Source of the DNA: Acidimicrobiia bacterium
Lineage (GTDB): Bacteria; Actinomycetota; Acidimicrobiia; IMCC26256; PALSA-610
Length of the DNA: 64,000 nt
Direction of reading: 5' to 3'
Assembly (NCBI GenBank): GCA_026002935.1
Contig: BPGH01000002.1
Location: 1-64,000 of the forward strand
Below the pieces are notes generated by a model that was not told the DNA's origin, searched no databases, and saw nothing but the letters and a program-made list of their open reading frames with translations. Shown piece after piece: positions 18,696 to 27,688 of the stretch (the first letter of the stretch is position 1; the number at the start of each line of letters is the position of its first letter). The position numbers were made by a program, and so were the translations under genes.

Positions 18696-19864
18696 TCAGG
18701 AGAACCGGCGCATGTGGACGTTGAGCGCCAGCCCGACCGCCATGAAGGCCGCGATGACCGCCGAGCCGCCGTACGACAGGAACGGCAGCGGGAGCCCGGT
18801 GATCGGCATGATCCCGAGCGTCATCCCGACGTTCTCGAACACCTGGAACGCGATCATCGCGAGGACCCCGACGCACGACGAGCGTCCCGAAGAAGTCCGG
18901 CGACAGCACCGCGATCCGCCAGAGGCGCCACGCGAGGAGCCCGTAGAGCGCGAGCACCGTGGCCCCGCCGACGAACCCGAGCTCCTCCCCCACCACGGTG
19001 AAGATGAAGTCGGTGTGCTGCTCGGGCACGAACGCGTTCTTCGTGAGGGTGCCGTTGAAGAGCCCGGCGCCGTCGAAGCCGCCCGCGACGATCGCCGACT
19101 TCGCCTGGTCGAGGTTGTACTCGGCCTGCGACTGCTGCGAGGCCGGCTCGCCGGCCTCCTGGTCGATGAACGACGCGATCCGGTCGATCTTGTAGTCGTC
19201 GAGCGTGCCCGTGGCGACCACCGCCGCGATCGCCGACACGCCGAGCAGGAACAGCACGAGCGCGTGGCGGACCTTGATCCCCGCGACCACGAGCACGGCG
19301 CCGACGCACACACCCAGCACCGCGGCGGTGCCGAGGTCGTTCTGCAGCAGCACGAGCCCGATCGGCACCGCCGCCATCCCGACCGCGACCGTCAGCCGCC
19401 ACGCGTCGAGCTCACCGCGGTGCTGGTGGCAGTAGCCGGCGACGGCGACGATCACCGCGATCTTCGCCACCTCCGACGGCTGGAACTGCAGCGGCCCGAC
19501 GTCGAACCACGCCTGCGCGCCCTTGCGGCGACGCGCCGAGCACGAGCACGCCGGCGAGGAGCGGGAGGATCGCGACGTACACGGCGGCCCACAGGTCGCG
19601 CAGGCGCCGGAAGTCGACGGCCATCATCACGACCATCGCGACGACACCGACCGCGATCGCGATGCCCTGGCGCTGCACGTAGTACAGCTCGCTCATCCCG
19701 TCCCGCGCGAGGCGCGCCCGCGTCGACGAGTAGATCATCAGCAGGCCGAGCCCGCTGAGCACGAACGGCAGCAACGCGAGCACGACGTCGACGTGGTGCA
19801 GCACGGTCGGCTCGCCGGCCCGCCGGCGGGCCGGCGAGCGCGTCGGCGCGGTCAGGGTCGCCAT
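18696..19864 (-). CDS. rodA: RodA (SEDS peptidoglycan glycosyltransferase), two frameshifts
   Basis: RodA polymerises glycan strands for lateral wall synthesis in the inner membrane. From ATG 19864 the protein has multiple hydrophobic segments (VVLALLPFVLSGLGLLMIYS, GIAIAVGVVAMVVMMAVDFR), then after a break near 19538 RRRKGAQAWFDVGPLQFQPS, the SEDS signature, with VAKIAVIVAVAGY. The loop LVLLQNDLGTAAVLGV and HTDFIFTVVGEELGFVGG are also diagnostic. After a second break near 18886 it ends with GLPLPFLSYGGSAVIAAFMA and NVHMRRFS. The ATG overlaps the expected PBP2 stop (TGATG). As the sequence stands, its N-terminal part is in one frame with PBP2. Confidence 0.9.
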
Positions 19865-21812
19865 CAGTCGTGCGCCCCCCGCGACGACCTCGATCGGGGC
19901 CTCGGGCGCGATCCCCGTCATCGCCTCGATGACGCGCCGCACGATCGGGGCCGCGACCGCCGCGCCCGGCCCGGCCTCCTCGACCACCGCGACGACCACG
20001 TACTCGGGGGCGGTCGCCGGGAAGTATGCGGCGAACAGCGACGTGTCGGCCTTCCCCTGCACCTGCGCGGTGCCGGTCTTGCCGGCGACGGGCACCACGT
20101 CGAGGGGGAACCCGGCGAACGCGCCGTAGGCGGTGCCCGACTCCGACGCGGTGACCCCCGCGAACCCTTCGAGCATCTGCGCCCGCACGTACGGGTCGAA
20201 CTCGAGGTGCCGCAGCACCTCGGGCTGCGCACTCGACACGACCTCGCCCTCCTCGTCGATCACCTCACGCGCGAGGTGCGGGCGCCACAGCGTCCCGCCG
20301 TTGGCGAACGCCGCGTAGGCGTTCGCGAGCTGCAGCGGGGTCACCGACGTGCCGCCCTGGCCGATGGCCGTGAAGATGTCGTCGGCCGGGTACCACGCGC
20401 CGTGCTCGCGCCGCTGGTCCTCGGTCGGCCAGATCTCGTTCGCGAGCTCGCGCTTCCACTCCGGGTTCGGGACGACCCCGGCCGCCTCGTCGAGCTCGAT
20501 CCCGGTCTTCGCACCGAACCCGAACTCGCGCGCCGTCGTCTCCAGGCCGCGCCCGCGCTCGACGTCGCCCGCGTTCCAGATCTGCCAGAACTCCTCGCCG
20601 GCCGTGTAGTAGTAGACGTCGCTCGACTTCGTGAGCGCGAGGCGCAGGTTGACGGGCCCGAGCGCCCGGCTCCCGGCGTTGCGGAAGAGCCGCTGGTCCG
20701 CGCCGAGCCGCACCGAGCCGTTGTCGCGGATCCACTCGTCGGGCCCGCGGATCCCGTAGCGGGCCATCGCGACCGACGAGACGAGCTTGAACGTCGAACC
20801 GGGCGCGTACTGCCCCTGCGTCGCCCGGTTGACGAGCGGCTGGTGGCGCGCCGGGTCGTCGTTGAGCGCGGCCCACTCCGTGCGGCTGATGCCGTCGGTG
20901 AACCGGGACGGGTCGTAGTCGGGATACGAGGCCATCGCGGCGACCGAGCCGTCGCGCACGTCGAGCACGACCACCGCGCCGGCCGGCGCCGCGAAGGTCT
21001 CGTAGCGCTCGGTGACGTCGCGGTTGCGCACCCGGCGGGCGGCCAGGATGCCCTCCTCGAGCGCCGCCTCGGCGGCCGCCTGCCAGTTGGCGTCGATCGT
21101 GAGCTTCACGTCGTGGCCGACGCGTCCGGGGTCGACGACCTCGGCGGGCCCCACCGGCGTGCCGCGCGGGTCGACCTCCAGGCGCTCGCGCCGCGGCTCG
21201 CCGCGCAGGAGCCGCTCGAAGGCACGCTCGGCACCCGCGCGGCCGATCGTGTCGCCCTCCTGGTAGCCGTCGTCGCGGCGCGTCTCGAGCTGCTCCTGCG
21301 AGATCTCCCCGACGTAGCCCAGCACGTGCGACGCGAGCTGCCCGTTCGGGTACCGCCGGACCGTGAGCTTCTCGACCCGCACGCCCGGGTAGTCCTCGAC
21401 GTGCTCGAGCACCGCGACCCGCTGCGCCTCGGTGACCCCGACGGCGACGATCGCGGGCTTGAGCGGCGACTGGCGGACGTCGTCGTAGTTGTCCTGGAGC
21501 TGCTCGGCCGGCACCCGCAGGACCTCCGAGAGCTGGCCCAGGACGCGCTCGACGCGTCTCGTCGTCGAGGGTGCGCTCCACGGTGATCGCCCAGGTCGTC
21601 GTGTTGTCGACGAGCACGACGCCGTTGCGGTCGAGGATCCGCCCGCGGGGCATCTCGGAGGCCACGATCCGGGTGCTGCGCGACACCGCCTCGACCTTCA
21701 CCTCCTCGTCGACGCCCATCTGCAGGAACCACAGGCGCGCGAGGAGTGCGCTGAAGAGGGCGACGATGACGACGCCGACGATCGACACCCGGACGCGGCT
21801 GTGGTCGCTCAT
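19864..21812 (-). CDS. mrdA: Penicillin-binding protein 2 (PBP2/MrdA), one internal frameshift
   Basis: Class B PBP, the transpeptidase partner of RodA. The N-terminus MSDHSRVRVSIVGVVIVALF is a membrane anchor, then PRGRILDRNGVVLVDNTTTW starts the dimerisation domain. Transpeptidase motifs are SxxK in APGSTFKLVSS, the SSD variant of SxN in LTKSSDVYYYTAGEEFW, and KTG in VAGKTGTAQVQGKADTS. A frame break lies near 21556 (after LDDETR). At the 3' end no stop is met before rodA; deleting one C from the C6 run at 19875-19880 would give ...EVVAGAHD and a TGA overlapping the rodA ATG. Membrane-anchored, facing the periplasm. Confidence 0.9.
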
Positions 21813-21899
21813 GGGAGGCGGGGACGCGCCGCACCCCGGTGGTCCGGGGCGGCACGCCGACCACGCTAGCGGCCCGCGCGGGCCGGGCCCGGGCGCGCC

Positions 21900-22409
21900 T
21901 CAGGCGCCGGGCCAGCCCGCGCTCGGCGCGTGCGGGCGGTCGAGCACGCGGCGGACCAGCCAGAACACGCCCGGCGCGAGGAGCGCGTCGTAGACCGCGG
22001 AGACCACCACGACCTGGAGCGTCCGGTCCGCCCAGATCCCGGCGACCCCGGCGAGCACGCCGACCGCGACGAAAAGCAGCCCGCCGGCGAGGCCGGCGCC
22101 GAAGCCGACCGCGACCGGGATCCAGGCCGGCGCGCGCAGCATCCCGGCCTGCAGCACGCCGACGCCGTACGCCGTCAGCGCGTAGGTGATCGCGGCCATC
22201 CCGGTCGGCGTCTCGAGGAACAGGTCGTAGGCGAGGCCCGACGCGAACCCGACGACCGCGCCCGCCTCCGGGCCGTGGCGGTACGCCACCGCGGCCGCGA
22301 GCACCAGCCCGAGGTCCGGCACGACCCCGCCCACGCGCAGGTGCGGGAACAGCGCGACCTGCAGGATCACGAAGGTCGCGACCACGAGGGCGGTGCGCCC
22401 CGGGCGCAT
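21900..22409 (-). CDS. mreD: MreD rod-shape-determining membrane protein
   Basis: A 169-residue polytopic membrane protein starting MRPGRTALVVATFVILQVAL. It has about five hydrophobic segments and the motif YRHGPEAGAVVGFASGLAYD followed by LFLETPTGMAAITYAL, typical of actinobacterial MreD. It acts with MreC and MreB in the elongasome that guides PBP2-RodA. The ATG overlaps the mreC stop (TGATG). About 87 bases separate it from PBP2. Confidence 0.88.
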   Translation of the reverse strand: MRPGRTALVVATFVILQVALFPHLRVGGVVPDLGLVLAAAVAYRHGPEAGAVVGFASGLAYDLFLETPTGMAAITYALTAYGVGVLQAGMLRAPAWIPVAVGFGAGLAGGLLFVAVGVLAGVAGIWADRTLQVVVVSAVYDALLAPGVFWLVRRVLDRPHAPSAGWPGA

Positions 22410-23326
22410 CAGCCCGGCTCCGCGTCCGGCTGCGGGGCCGCCGGGGCGGCGGCGGGCGGGGCCGTCGTGGTGGTCGTCGGGGCGACCACCCGGCCCTGGC
22501 CCGGCACCCACCGCAGGACCGTGACGAACTCGAGCGCGTCGAAGTCGACGAACGGCGCGACGCGCGCGACCCGGCCCCGCCCGCCGCTCAGGTCCTCCAC
22601 CTCCGCGACGCGCCCCACCGGCAGGCCGCCGGGGAACACGCTGTTCTCCAGGCCGGACGTGACCACCGTGTTGCCGACGAACACGCGGTCGTCGTCGTCG
22701 AGGTCGACGCGCAGCAGGTCGGAGCCGGCGCGGCCCTCGGCGACGCCGGTCGCGCCGTCGGGGTCGACCCGCACCGCGACGTTCGAGTCGGGGTCGACGA
22801 GCAGGCGCACCTTCGCGCCGCCGCGCCACGACTCGAGCACCTTGCCGACGAGGCCGTCGACGGCGAGGACCGGCATGTCGGGGGAGATTCCGTGCTCGGA
22901 GCCCTTGTCGATGGTGATCGTCCACTCGAAGTTCCCGACCGAACGGTGGACCACCTGCGCCGTGGTGCGCTCGACGTCGTCCAGCACGGGGAGCTCGTGC
23001 AGCCGGCGCAGCTCCTCGTTCTCCCGCAGCACCGTCCGCGCGCGGCGCTCGGCGTCCTCGAGCTCGGCGATCCGCTCGCGCAGCTCCTCGTTCTCCCGCT
23101 TCAGCGCCCGGCCGTCGGTCACCCCGTCGAACCAGTCGCCGAGCGGGTCGGCGACCGCGTCGACGGCCCGCTCGAAGGGCGCGACGACCACGTGCGCGGC
23201 CCGTCCGACCACGCCGAGGGGGCCGCCGTCGTCGCGGCGGCTGTCGAGCGTGACGAGGGTGACCGCGGTGAGCACCAGCAGCAGGAGCAGGTAGCGCCGG
23301 CGGCCCTCCCGTCGGTGGACGCTCAT
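22409..23326 (-). CDS. mreC: MreC rod-shape-determining protein
   Basis: A 305-residue bitopic protein: short cytoplasmic N-terminus, one TM segment (YLLLLLVLTAVTLVTL at about residues 12-27), a coiled coil (RALKRENEELRERIAELEDA, residues about 72-110), then the beta-barrel MreC domain (GSEHGISPDMPVLAVDGLVG, VTSGLENSVFPGGLPVGRV). The C-terminus is a Thr/Pro/Ala tail. MreC links cytoplasmic MreB to PBP2 in the periplasm. It starts 23 bases after the mreB stop and is coupled to mreD. Confidence 0.93.
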   Translation of the reverse strand: MSVHRREGRRRYLLLLLVLTAVTLVTLDSRRDDGGPLGVVGRAAHVVVAPFERAVDAVADPLGDWFDGVTDGRALKRENEELRERIAELEDAERRARTVLRENEELRRLHELPVLDDVERTTAQVVHRSVGNFEWTITIDKGSEHGISPDMPVLAVDGLVGKVLESWRGGAKVRLLVDPDSNVAVRVDPDGATGVAEGRAGSDLLRVDLDDDDRVFVGNTVVTSGLENSVFPGGLPVGRVAEVEDLSGGRGRVARVAPFVDFDALEFVTVLRWVPGQGRVVAPTTTTTAPPAAAPAAPQPDAEPG

Positions 23327-23348
23327 GCAGTCGTGCGGCGCCCGGCGC

Positions 23349-24386
23349 TCACTGGAGCTGGGACGAGATCAGCACCTGCTTCAGCGCGTCGAACTCCTCG
23401 AGGCACTGCCCGGAACCGTGCGCGACCGAGCCGAGCGGGTCGTCGGCGATGACGATCGGCATGCCGGTCTCGGCGTTCAGCCGCTCCCGCAGTCCGTGGA
23501 GCAGCGCGCCGCCCCCGGTCACGACGATGCCCCTCGTCATGATGTCGGCGGCGAGCTCCGGCGGCGTCTTGTCGAGCGTGACCTTCACGGCGTCGACGAT
23601 CGCCGCGACCGGCTCCTCGATGGCCTCGCGGACCTCCTGCGTCGACACCACGATCGTCTTGGGCAGGCCGGTCACGAGGTCCCGGCCGCGCACCTCCGCG
23701 TAGAGCTCCTCCTGCAGCGGGTACGCGCTGCCGAGCGCGATCTTGATCTCCTCGGCCGTGCGCTCCCCGAGCGCGAGCGAGTACTCCTTCTTGACGTAGT
23801 TGATGATCGCCTCGTCGAGCTCGTCGCCCGCGATCCGGATCGACTCGCTCGCGACGATCCCGCCGAGCGAGATGACCGCCACCTCGGTGGTGCCGCCCCC
23901 GATGTCGACGATCATGTTGCCGGCCGGCTCGTGCACCGGCAGGCCGGCGCCGATCGCGGCGGCCATGGGCTCCTCGATGATGTACGCGGGCTTGCGCGCG
24001 CCGGCCGACTCGGCGGCCTCCTGCACGGCGCGCTGCTCCACACCGGTGATGCCCGACGGCACGCAGATCACCATGCGCGGCCGCGCCCACCGGCGCGGGT
24101 GCACGCGCTGGATGAAGTAGCGCAGCATCTTCTCGCAGATGTCGAAGTCCGCGATGACGCCGTCCTTCAGGGGGCGGATCGCCTGGATGTGCCCGGGCGT
24201 GCGCCCGATCATCTTCTTCGCCTCGATGCCCACCGCGAGTGGGCGGCCGTCGCGCGCGTTGACCGCGACGACCGACGGCTCGTTGAGCACGACGCCGCGG
24301 CCGCGCACGTACACCAGCGTGTTGGCGGTGCCGAGATCGACCGCCATGTCGCGGCCGACGAAGGACGAGTACCAGGGCTCGCTCAC
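23349..24386 (-). CDS. mreB: MreB actin-like cell-shape protein
   Basis: A 345-residue bacterial actin that forms membrane-associated filaments organising lateral wall synthesis. The phosphate 1 loop is [20 protein letters not shown], followed by [26 protein letters not shown], phosphate 2 [20 protein letters not shown] and the adenosine segment [14 protein letters not shown]. The start GTG at 24386 ([19 protein letters not shown]) gives the standard length; an internal ATG at 24347 would truncate the N-terminus. It heads the mreBCD-mrdA-rodA operon. Confidence 0.95.
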   Translation of the reverse strand: MSEPWYSSFVGRDMAVDLGTANTLVYVRGRGVVLNEPSVVAVNARDGRPLAVGIEAKKMIGRTPGHIQAIRPLKDGVIADFDICEKMLRYFIQRVHPRRWARPRMVICVPSGITGVEQRAVQEAAESAGARKPAYIIEEPMAAAIGAGLPVHEPAGNMIVDIGGGTTEVAVISLGGIVASESIRIAGDELDEAIINYVKKEYSLALGERTAEEIKIALGSAYPLQEELYAEVRGRDLVTGLPKTIVVSTQEVREAIEEPVAAIVDAVKVTLDKTPPELAADIMTRGIVVTGGGALLHGLRERLNAETGMPIVIADDPLGSVAHGSGQCLEEFDALKQVLISSQLQ

Positions 24387-24504
24387 CCGAGGCCTCCCGG
24401 GCTGACGACGCGGTCCGCCAAGGCTAGGAGCCCGCGCACCCCCGCGCCACCCGGTCGGGCGGTTCATCGCGCGCCTCCGCCGCGCCGGTCACGCTGCGTG
24501 GCGC

Positions 24505-24924
24505 TCAGGCCAGCCCCGGGAAGAACAGCGCGATCTCGCGCGCGGCCGACTCCGGCCCGTCGCTGCCGTGCACGAGGTTCTCGGTGAGCTCGATCGCGAA
24601 GTCGCCGCGGATCGTGCCCGGCGCGGCGTCGCGGGGGTTCGTCGCCCCCATCAGCGTGCGCACGACCTTCCAGGCCTCCGGCCCCTCCACCACCATCGCG
24701 ACCAGCGGCCCGCGCGTGATGAACGCGACGAGGTCGCCGAAGAACGGCTTGCCGTCGTGCTCGGCGTAGTGCTGCTTCGCGGTCGCCGCGTCGAGCGTCC
24801 GCATCTCCAGCGCCACGATGCGCAGTCCCTTGCGCTCCAGGCGCGCGACGATCTCGCCGACCAGCCGTCGCTCGACGGCGTCGGGCTTGCACAGGACGAG
24901 GGTGCGGTCGTCGGTGGCGGCCAT
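24505..24924 (-). CDS. ndk: Nucleoside diphosphate kinase
   Basis: A 139-residue cytosolic enzyme that balances nucleoside triphosphates through a phosphohistidine. It starts [20 protein letters not shown] and has the active-site motif [20 protein letters not shown], the catalytic His being in NLVHGSD. The length and motifs are standard. It is in the same direction as mreB, with a gap of 118 bases, and probably has its own promoter. Confidence 0.96.
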   Translation of the reverse strand: MAATDDRTLVLCKPDAVERRLVGEIVARLERKGLRIVALEMRTLDAATAKQHYAEHDGKPFFGDLVAFITRGPLVAMVVEGPEAWKVVRTLMGATNPRDAAPGTIRGDFAIELTENLVHGSDGPESAAREIALFFPGLA

Positions 24925-24959
24925 GGCCCCGGGAGCCTACCGGAGAAGGTGATTCTCCC

Positions 24960-26066
24960 TCAGATCGCGGCCCGGCCCGTCGCGAGGGCCTCGAACACCG
25001 CGCGGTACGCACCGCGCGCGAGCGGCAGCTCCACCGTGCGGTCCTCCAGTGCCGACCAGTAGGCCGCGTTGGCGAGCTCGACCGCCCGCGTACCGGCCAC
25101 CGCGTCGACGAGCGGCGCGTGGCCGCCGGCGACGGCACCGGTGAAGTCGGCGTGGGCCGCGACGAGCATGTCGAGCCACTCCGACGGCGACCGCTCGACC
25201 GGCACGTCGTGCCAGCCGAGGTCGAGCACCGGGTACTCGTCGGGGCACCGCTCGCACAGGTCGCGCACGTCGTCGTGGCGGGCCACCCGCACCGAGTACC
25301 CGTCCTCGGCGACGACCGCGCCACGGGTGCCGTACACCTCCAGGGCCTCGCGGCCACCGGGGACGTCGAGCGACGCGACGACGACACCACGTGCGCCGGA
25401 TCCCCACTCGAGCAGCACGTGCGCGTCGTCCTCGACCTCGGCGTCGTGCAACGACCGCGCGACCCGCGCGCGGACGCGCGCGGGCATGCCCGCGAGCGCC
25501 ACCACCGCGTCGAGCTGGTGGATCGCCTGGTTCATCAGCACGCCACCACCCGCCGCGCGCCACGTCGCCCGCCACGGGCTGCGCCGGAAGTACTCCTGCG
25601 GGCGGAACCAGTTCGTCGCGGTCACCTGCACGCGCTCGATCGCGCCGATGCCCTCCACCGCCCGGCGGACCGCCTCGAAGCCCTTGTGGTGGCGGAACTG
25701 GAACCCGACCGCGAGCACGCGGCCGGCCGCGCGGGCGTGCTCGGCGAGCTCGTACCCCTCGTCGGCAGTCGGCGCGACGGGCTTCTCGCAGTAGACGTGC
25801 AGGCCCGCGTCGAGCGCGTCGCGCACGAGCGCACCGTGGCTGCCCGGAGGCGTCGCGATCACGACCGCGTCGGCGGCGCCCGAACGGTAGAGGTCGCGTG
25901 CGTCCGTGAACGCCTCCACCCCGAAGCCGTCGGCCGCGCGCCGCACGGCCTGGGCGTCGACGTCGCACAGCGCCACCAGCCGCTCCCGCGGCGCCTGCCG
26001 CGCGGCCCACGCGTGCGCCTGTCCGATGCCGCGCACCCCGACGATCCCGAGCCGCACCTCGTCCAC
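24960..26066 (-). CDS. Gfo/Idh/MocA-family oxidoreductase
   Basis: A 368-residue NAD(P)-dependent dehydrogenase of the Gfo/Idh/MocA family. The Rossmann start is LGIVGVRGIGQAHAWAARQA, the cofactor loop ends in HVYCEKPVAPTADEGYELAE (EKP motif), and the second domain holds GGGVLMNQAIHQLDAVVALA with the family's conserved H-x-x-D. The natural substrate, probably a sugar or polyol, is not predictable. The start is GTG 26066, 7 bases after the folC stop, so the two are likely cotranscribed. A second member of this family lies at 58.9 kb. Confidence 0.88.
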   Translation of the reverse strand: MDEVRLGIVGVRGIGQAHAWAARQAPRERLVALCDVDAQAVRRAADGFGVEAFTDARDLYRSGAADAVVIATPPGSHGALVRDALDAGLHVYCEKPVAPTADEGYELAEHARAAGRVLAVGFQFRHHKGFEAVRRAVEGIGAIERVQVTATNWFRPQEYFRRSPWRATWRAAGGGVLMNQAIHQLDAVVALAGMPARVRARVARSLHDAEVEDDAHVLLEWGSGARGVVVASLDVPGGREALEVYGTRGAVVAEDGYSVRVARHDDVRDLCERCPDEYPVLDLGWHDVPVERSPSEWLDMLVAAHADFTGAVAGGHAPLVDAVAGTRAVELANAAYWSALEDRTVELPLARGAYRAVFEALATGRAAI

Positions 26067-26073
26067 CGCGTCC

Positions 26074-27393
26074 TCACTCGTGCACGAGCAGCGTGCGTGC
26101 GGCCCCCACGACGTACAGGGAACCGGTGACGACGATCTGTCCGCCCTCGGGGGCGTCCACCAACGCGGTCGCGACGGCCTCGCGCACCTCGTCGACCACC
26201 GTCACCTGCTCGGTGGGGAACCCGAGCTCGACCGCGGCGCGCGCGACCTCGGACGGGTCGAGCGCACGCGGGCTCGGCGGCCGGCAGCACACGAGCGCCG
26301 CCGCGTCGTCGAGGCCGAGCGCCGCGAGCATCTCGTGGGGCTCCTTCTCGCGCAGCAGCCCGACGACGAGCGTGCGCGGCCCGCCGGCGAACTCCTCCGC
26401 GAGCGCGCGCCGCAGCGCCTGCGCGCCCGCGACGTTGTGCGCGCCGTCGAGCAGCACCAGGGGGTCGCGTTGCGCGACCTCGAGCCGCCCGGGGGAACGG
26501 ACCTGCGCGAACGCGGCCGCGACGAGCGACGGGTCGAGCGGCCGGCCCACGAACGCCTCGGCCGCCGCCAGCGCGCACACCGCGTTGTCGGCCTGGTGCG
26601 CGCCGTGCAGGGGCACGTAGAGGTCCGGGTGGTGCCCGCCGGGCGTGTAGCAGTCGACGAGCCGGCCCCCGACCGCGAGTGCGTTCGCGTGCACGCCGAA
26701 GTCGGCGTCGCGCGTGAGGACCTGCACCGGGCCGCGCGACACGAAGAGCTCCCGCAGGTCGGGGTCGGTCTCGCCGAGCACGAGGACGGACCCCGGCTTG
26801 ACGATCCCCGCCTTCTCCGACGCGATCTGCTCGCGCGTCGGGCCGAGGTACTCGACGTGGTCGATCGCGACGTTGGTCACGACGGCGACCCGGCCGTCGA
26901 TCACGTTGGTCGCGTCCCACGTCCCGCCGAGGCCCACCTCCACCACGGCCACGTCGACCGCGACGTCGGCGAACCAGCGCAACCCGGCGGCGGTGACGAC
27001 CTCGAAGTAGGAGGGCTCGAGGTCGAGCTGCGACTCGGCCAGCGCGACGGTGCGCAACACCTCGTCGAGCTCGGCGTCGCCGATCGGCTGCCCGTCGAGC
27101 TCGATGCGCTCGTTGACCCGGGACAGGTCGGGGCTCGTGTACGTGCCGACGCGCAGGCCGACCTCGCGCAGGATCGTCGCCACCATGCGCGCGGTCGAGG
27201 TCTTTCCGTTGGTGCCGGTGAGGTGGACGGCGGGGTACTCGCGTTCGGGCGAGCCGAGCAGCGCCAGCAGCGCCCGGATGCGCTCCAGCGTGGGGGCGCC
27301 CGCGCGGTCGCGCCCCGCGGGCACGCCCGCGCCCGCCTCGACGTTCCAGTGCCGTTCGAGCCAGGCCCGGACGGTCCGCGAGTCGGTCGTCAC
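26074..27393 (-). CDS. folC: Folylpolyglutamate synthase / dihydrofolate synthase
   Basis: A 439-residue Mur-ligase-like enzyme adding glutamate to folates. The P-loop is HLTGTNGKTSTARMVATILR, followed by YTSPDLSRVNERIELDGQPI, VVEVGLGGTWDATNVIDGRV, NVAIDHVEYLGPTREQIASE and KAGIVKPG, and the C-terminal domain LLDGAHNVAGAQALRRALAE. The start is GTG 27393; the N-terminal helices before TLERIRALLALLGSP fit the family. It lies upstream of the oxidoreductase and is divergent from the secreted CAP protein gene. Confidence 0.94.
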   Translation of the reverse strand: MTTDSRTVRAWLERHWNVEAGAGVPAGRDRAGAPTLERIRALLALLGSPEREYPAVHLTGTNGKTSTARMVATILREVGLRVGTYTSPDLSRVNERIELDGQPIGDAELDEVLRTVALAESQLDLEPSYFEVVTAAGLRWFADVAVDVAVVEVGLGGTWDATNVIDGRVAVVTNVAIDHVEYLGPTREQIASEKAGIVKPGSVLVLGETDPDLRELFVSRGPVQVLTRDADFGVHANALAVGGRLVDCYTPGGHHPDLYVPLHGAHQADNAVCALAAAEAFVGRPLDPSLVAAAFAQVRSPGRLEVAQRDPLVLLDGAHNVAGAQALRRALAEEFAGGPRTLVVGLLREKEPHEMLAALGLDDAAALVCCRPPSPRALDPSEVARAAVELGFPTEQVTVVDEVREAVATALVDAPEGGQIVVTGSLYVVGAARTLLVHE

Positions 27394-27510
27394 GGCCCTC
27401 CTGACGCAGTCGCGAAGGGGGCACCGGCGCCCGCCCCCGGGGGCGGGTGAGTCTACGGCCGGGCACGTCCGCACCCGCGGGCGGGCGCGCTGCGGGCAGC
27501 TCCGCCGGTC

Positions 27511-27531
27511 CGCGCGCCCCATGGCGCGTCC
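27511..27531. repeat. Copy 1 of a 21-bp direct repeat in the folC/CAP intergenic region
   Basis: The sequence CGCGCGCCCCATGGCGCGTC plus a further C occurs here and again at 27573-27593, 62 bases apart, on the same strand. Both copies lie between the divergent starts of folC and the secreted repeat protein gene. Each is nearly self-complementary around CATGG. The function is unknown; a regulator-binding pair is possible. Confidence 0.45.
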
Positions 27532-27572
27532 CGAACCGCGTGACCTCGTGCAGGAGATCGCCGAGGCCCGCC

Positions 27573-27593
27573 CGCGCGCCCCATGGCGCGTCC
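27573..27593. repeat. Copy 2 of the 21-bp direct repeat
   Basis: Identical to the copy at 27511-27531. The 62-base spacing is close to six helical turns. The sequence is GC-rich, so chance similarity is possible, but 21 identical bases in a non-coding gap is notable. Confidence 0.45.
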
Positions 27594-27688
27594 GCACCCG
27601 CGGCGAGGCTGGCGGGAACGGGACGATCTCGTCCATACTGGTCCGATCCGGGCCGGGACGGGCCCGCGGAGTCACCGGGGGCGACGGA

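Noticed and set aside
16658-21812. Treating the broken rodA, PBP2 and radical-SAM genes as true pseudogenes
   Set aside because: All conserved motifs are kept in the alternative frames and the breaks are single bases beside G/C runs; loss of the whole elongation machinery beside intact mreBCD is implausible.
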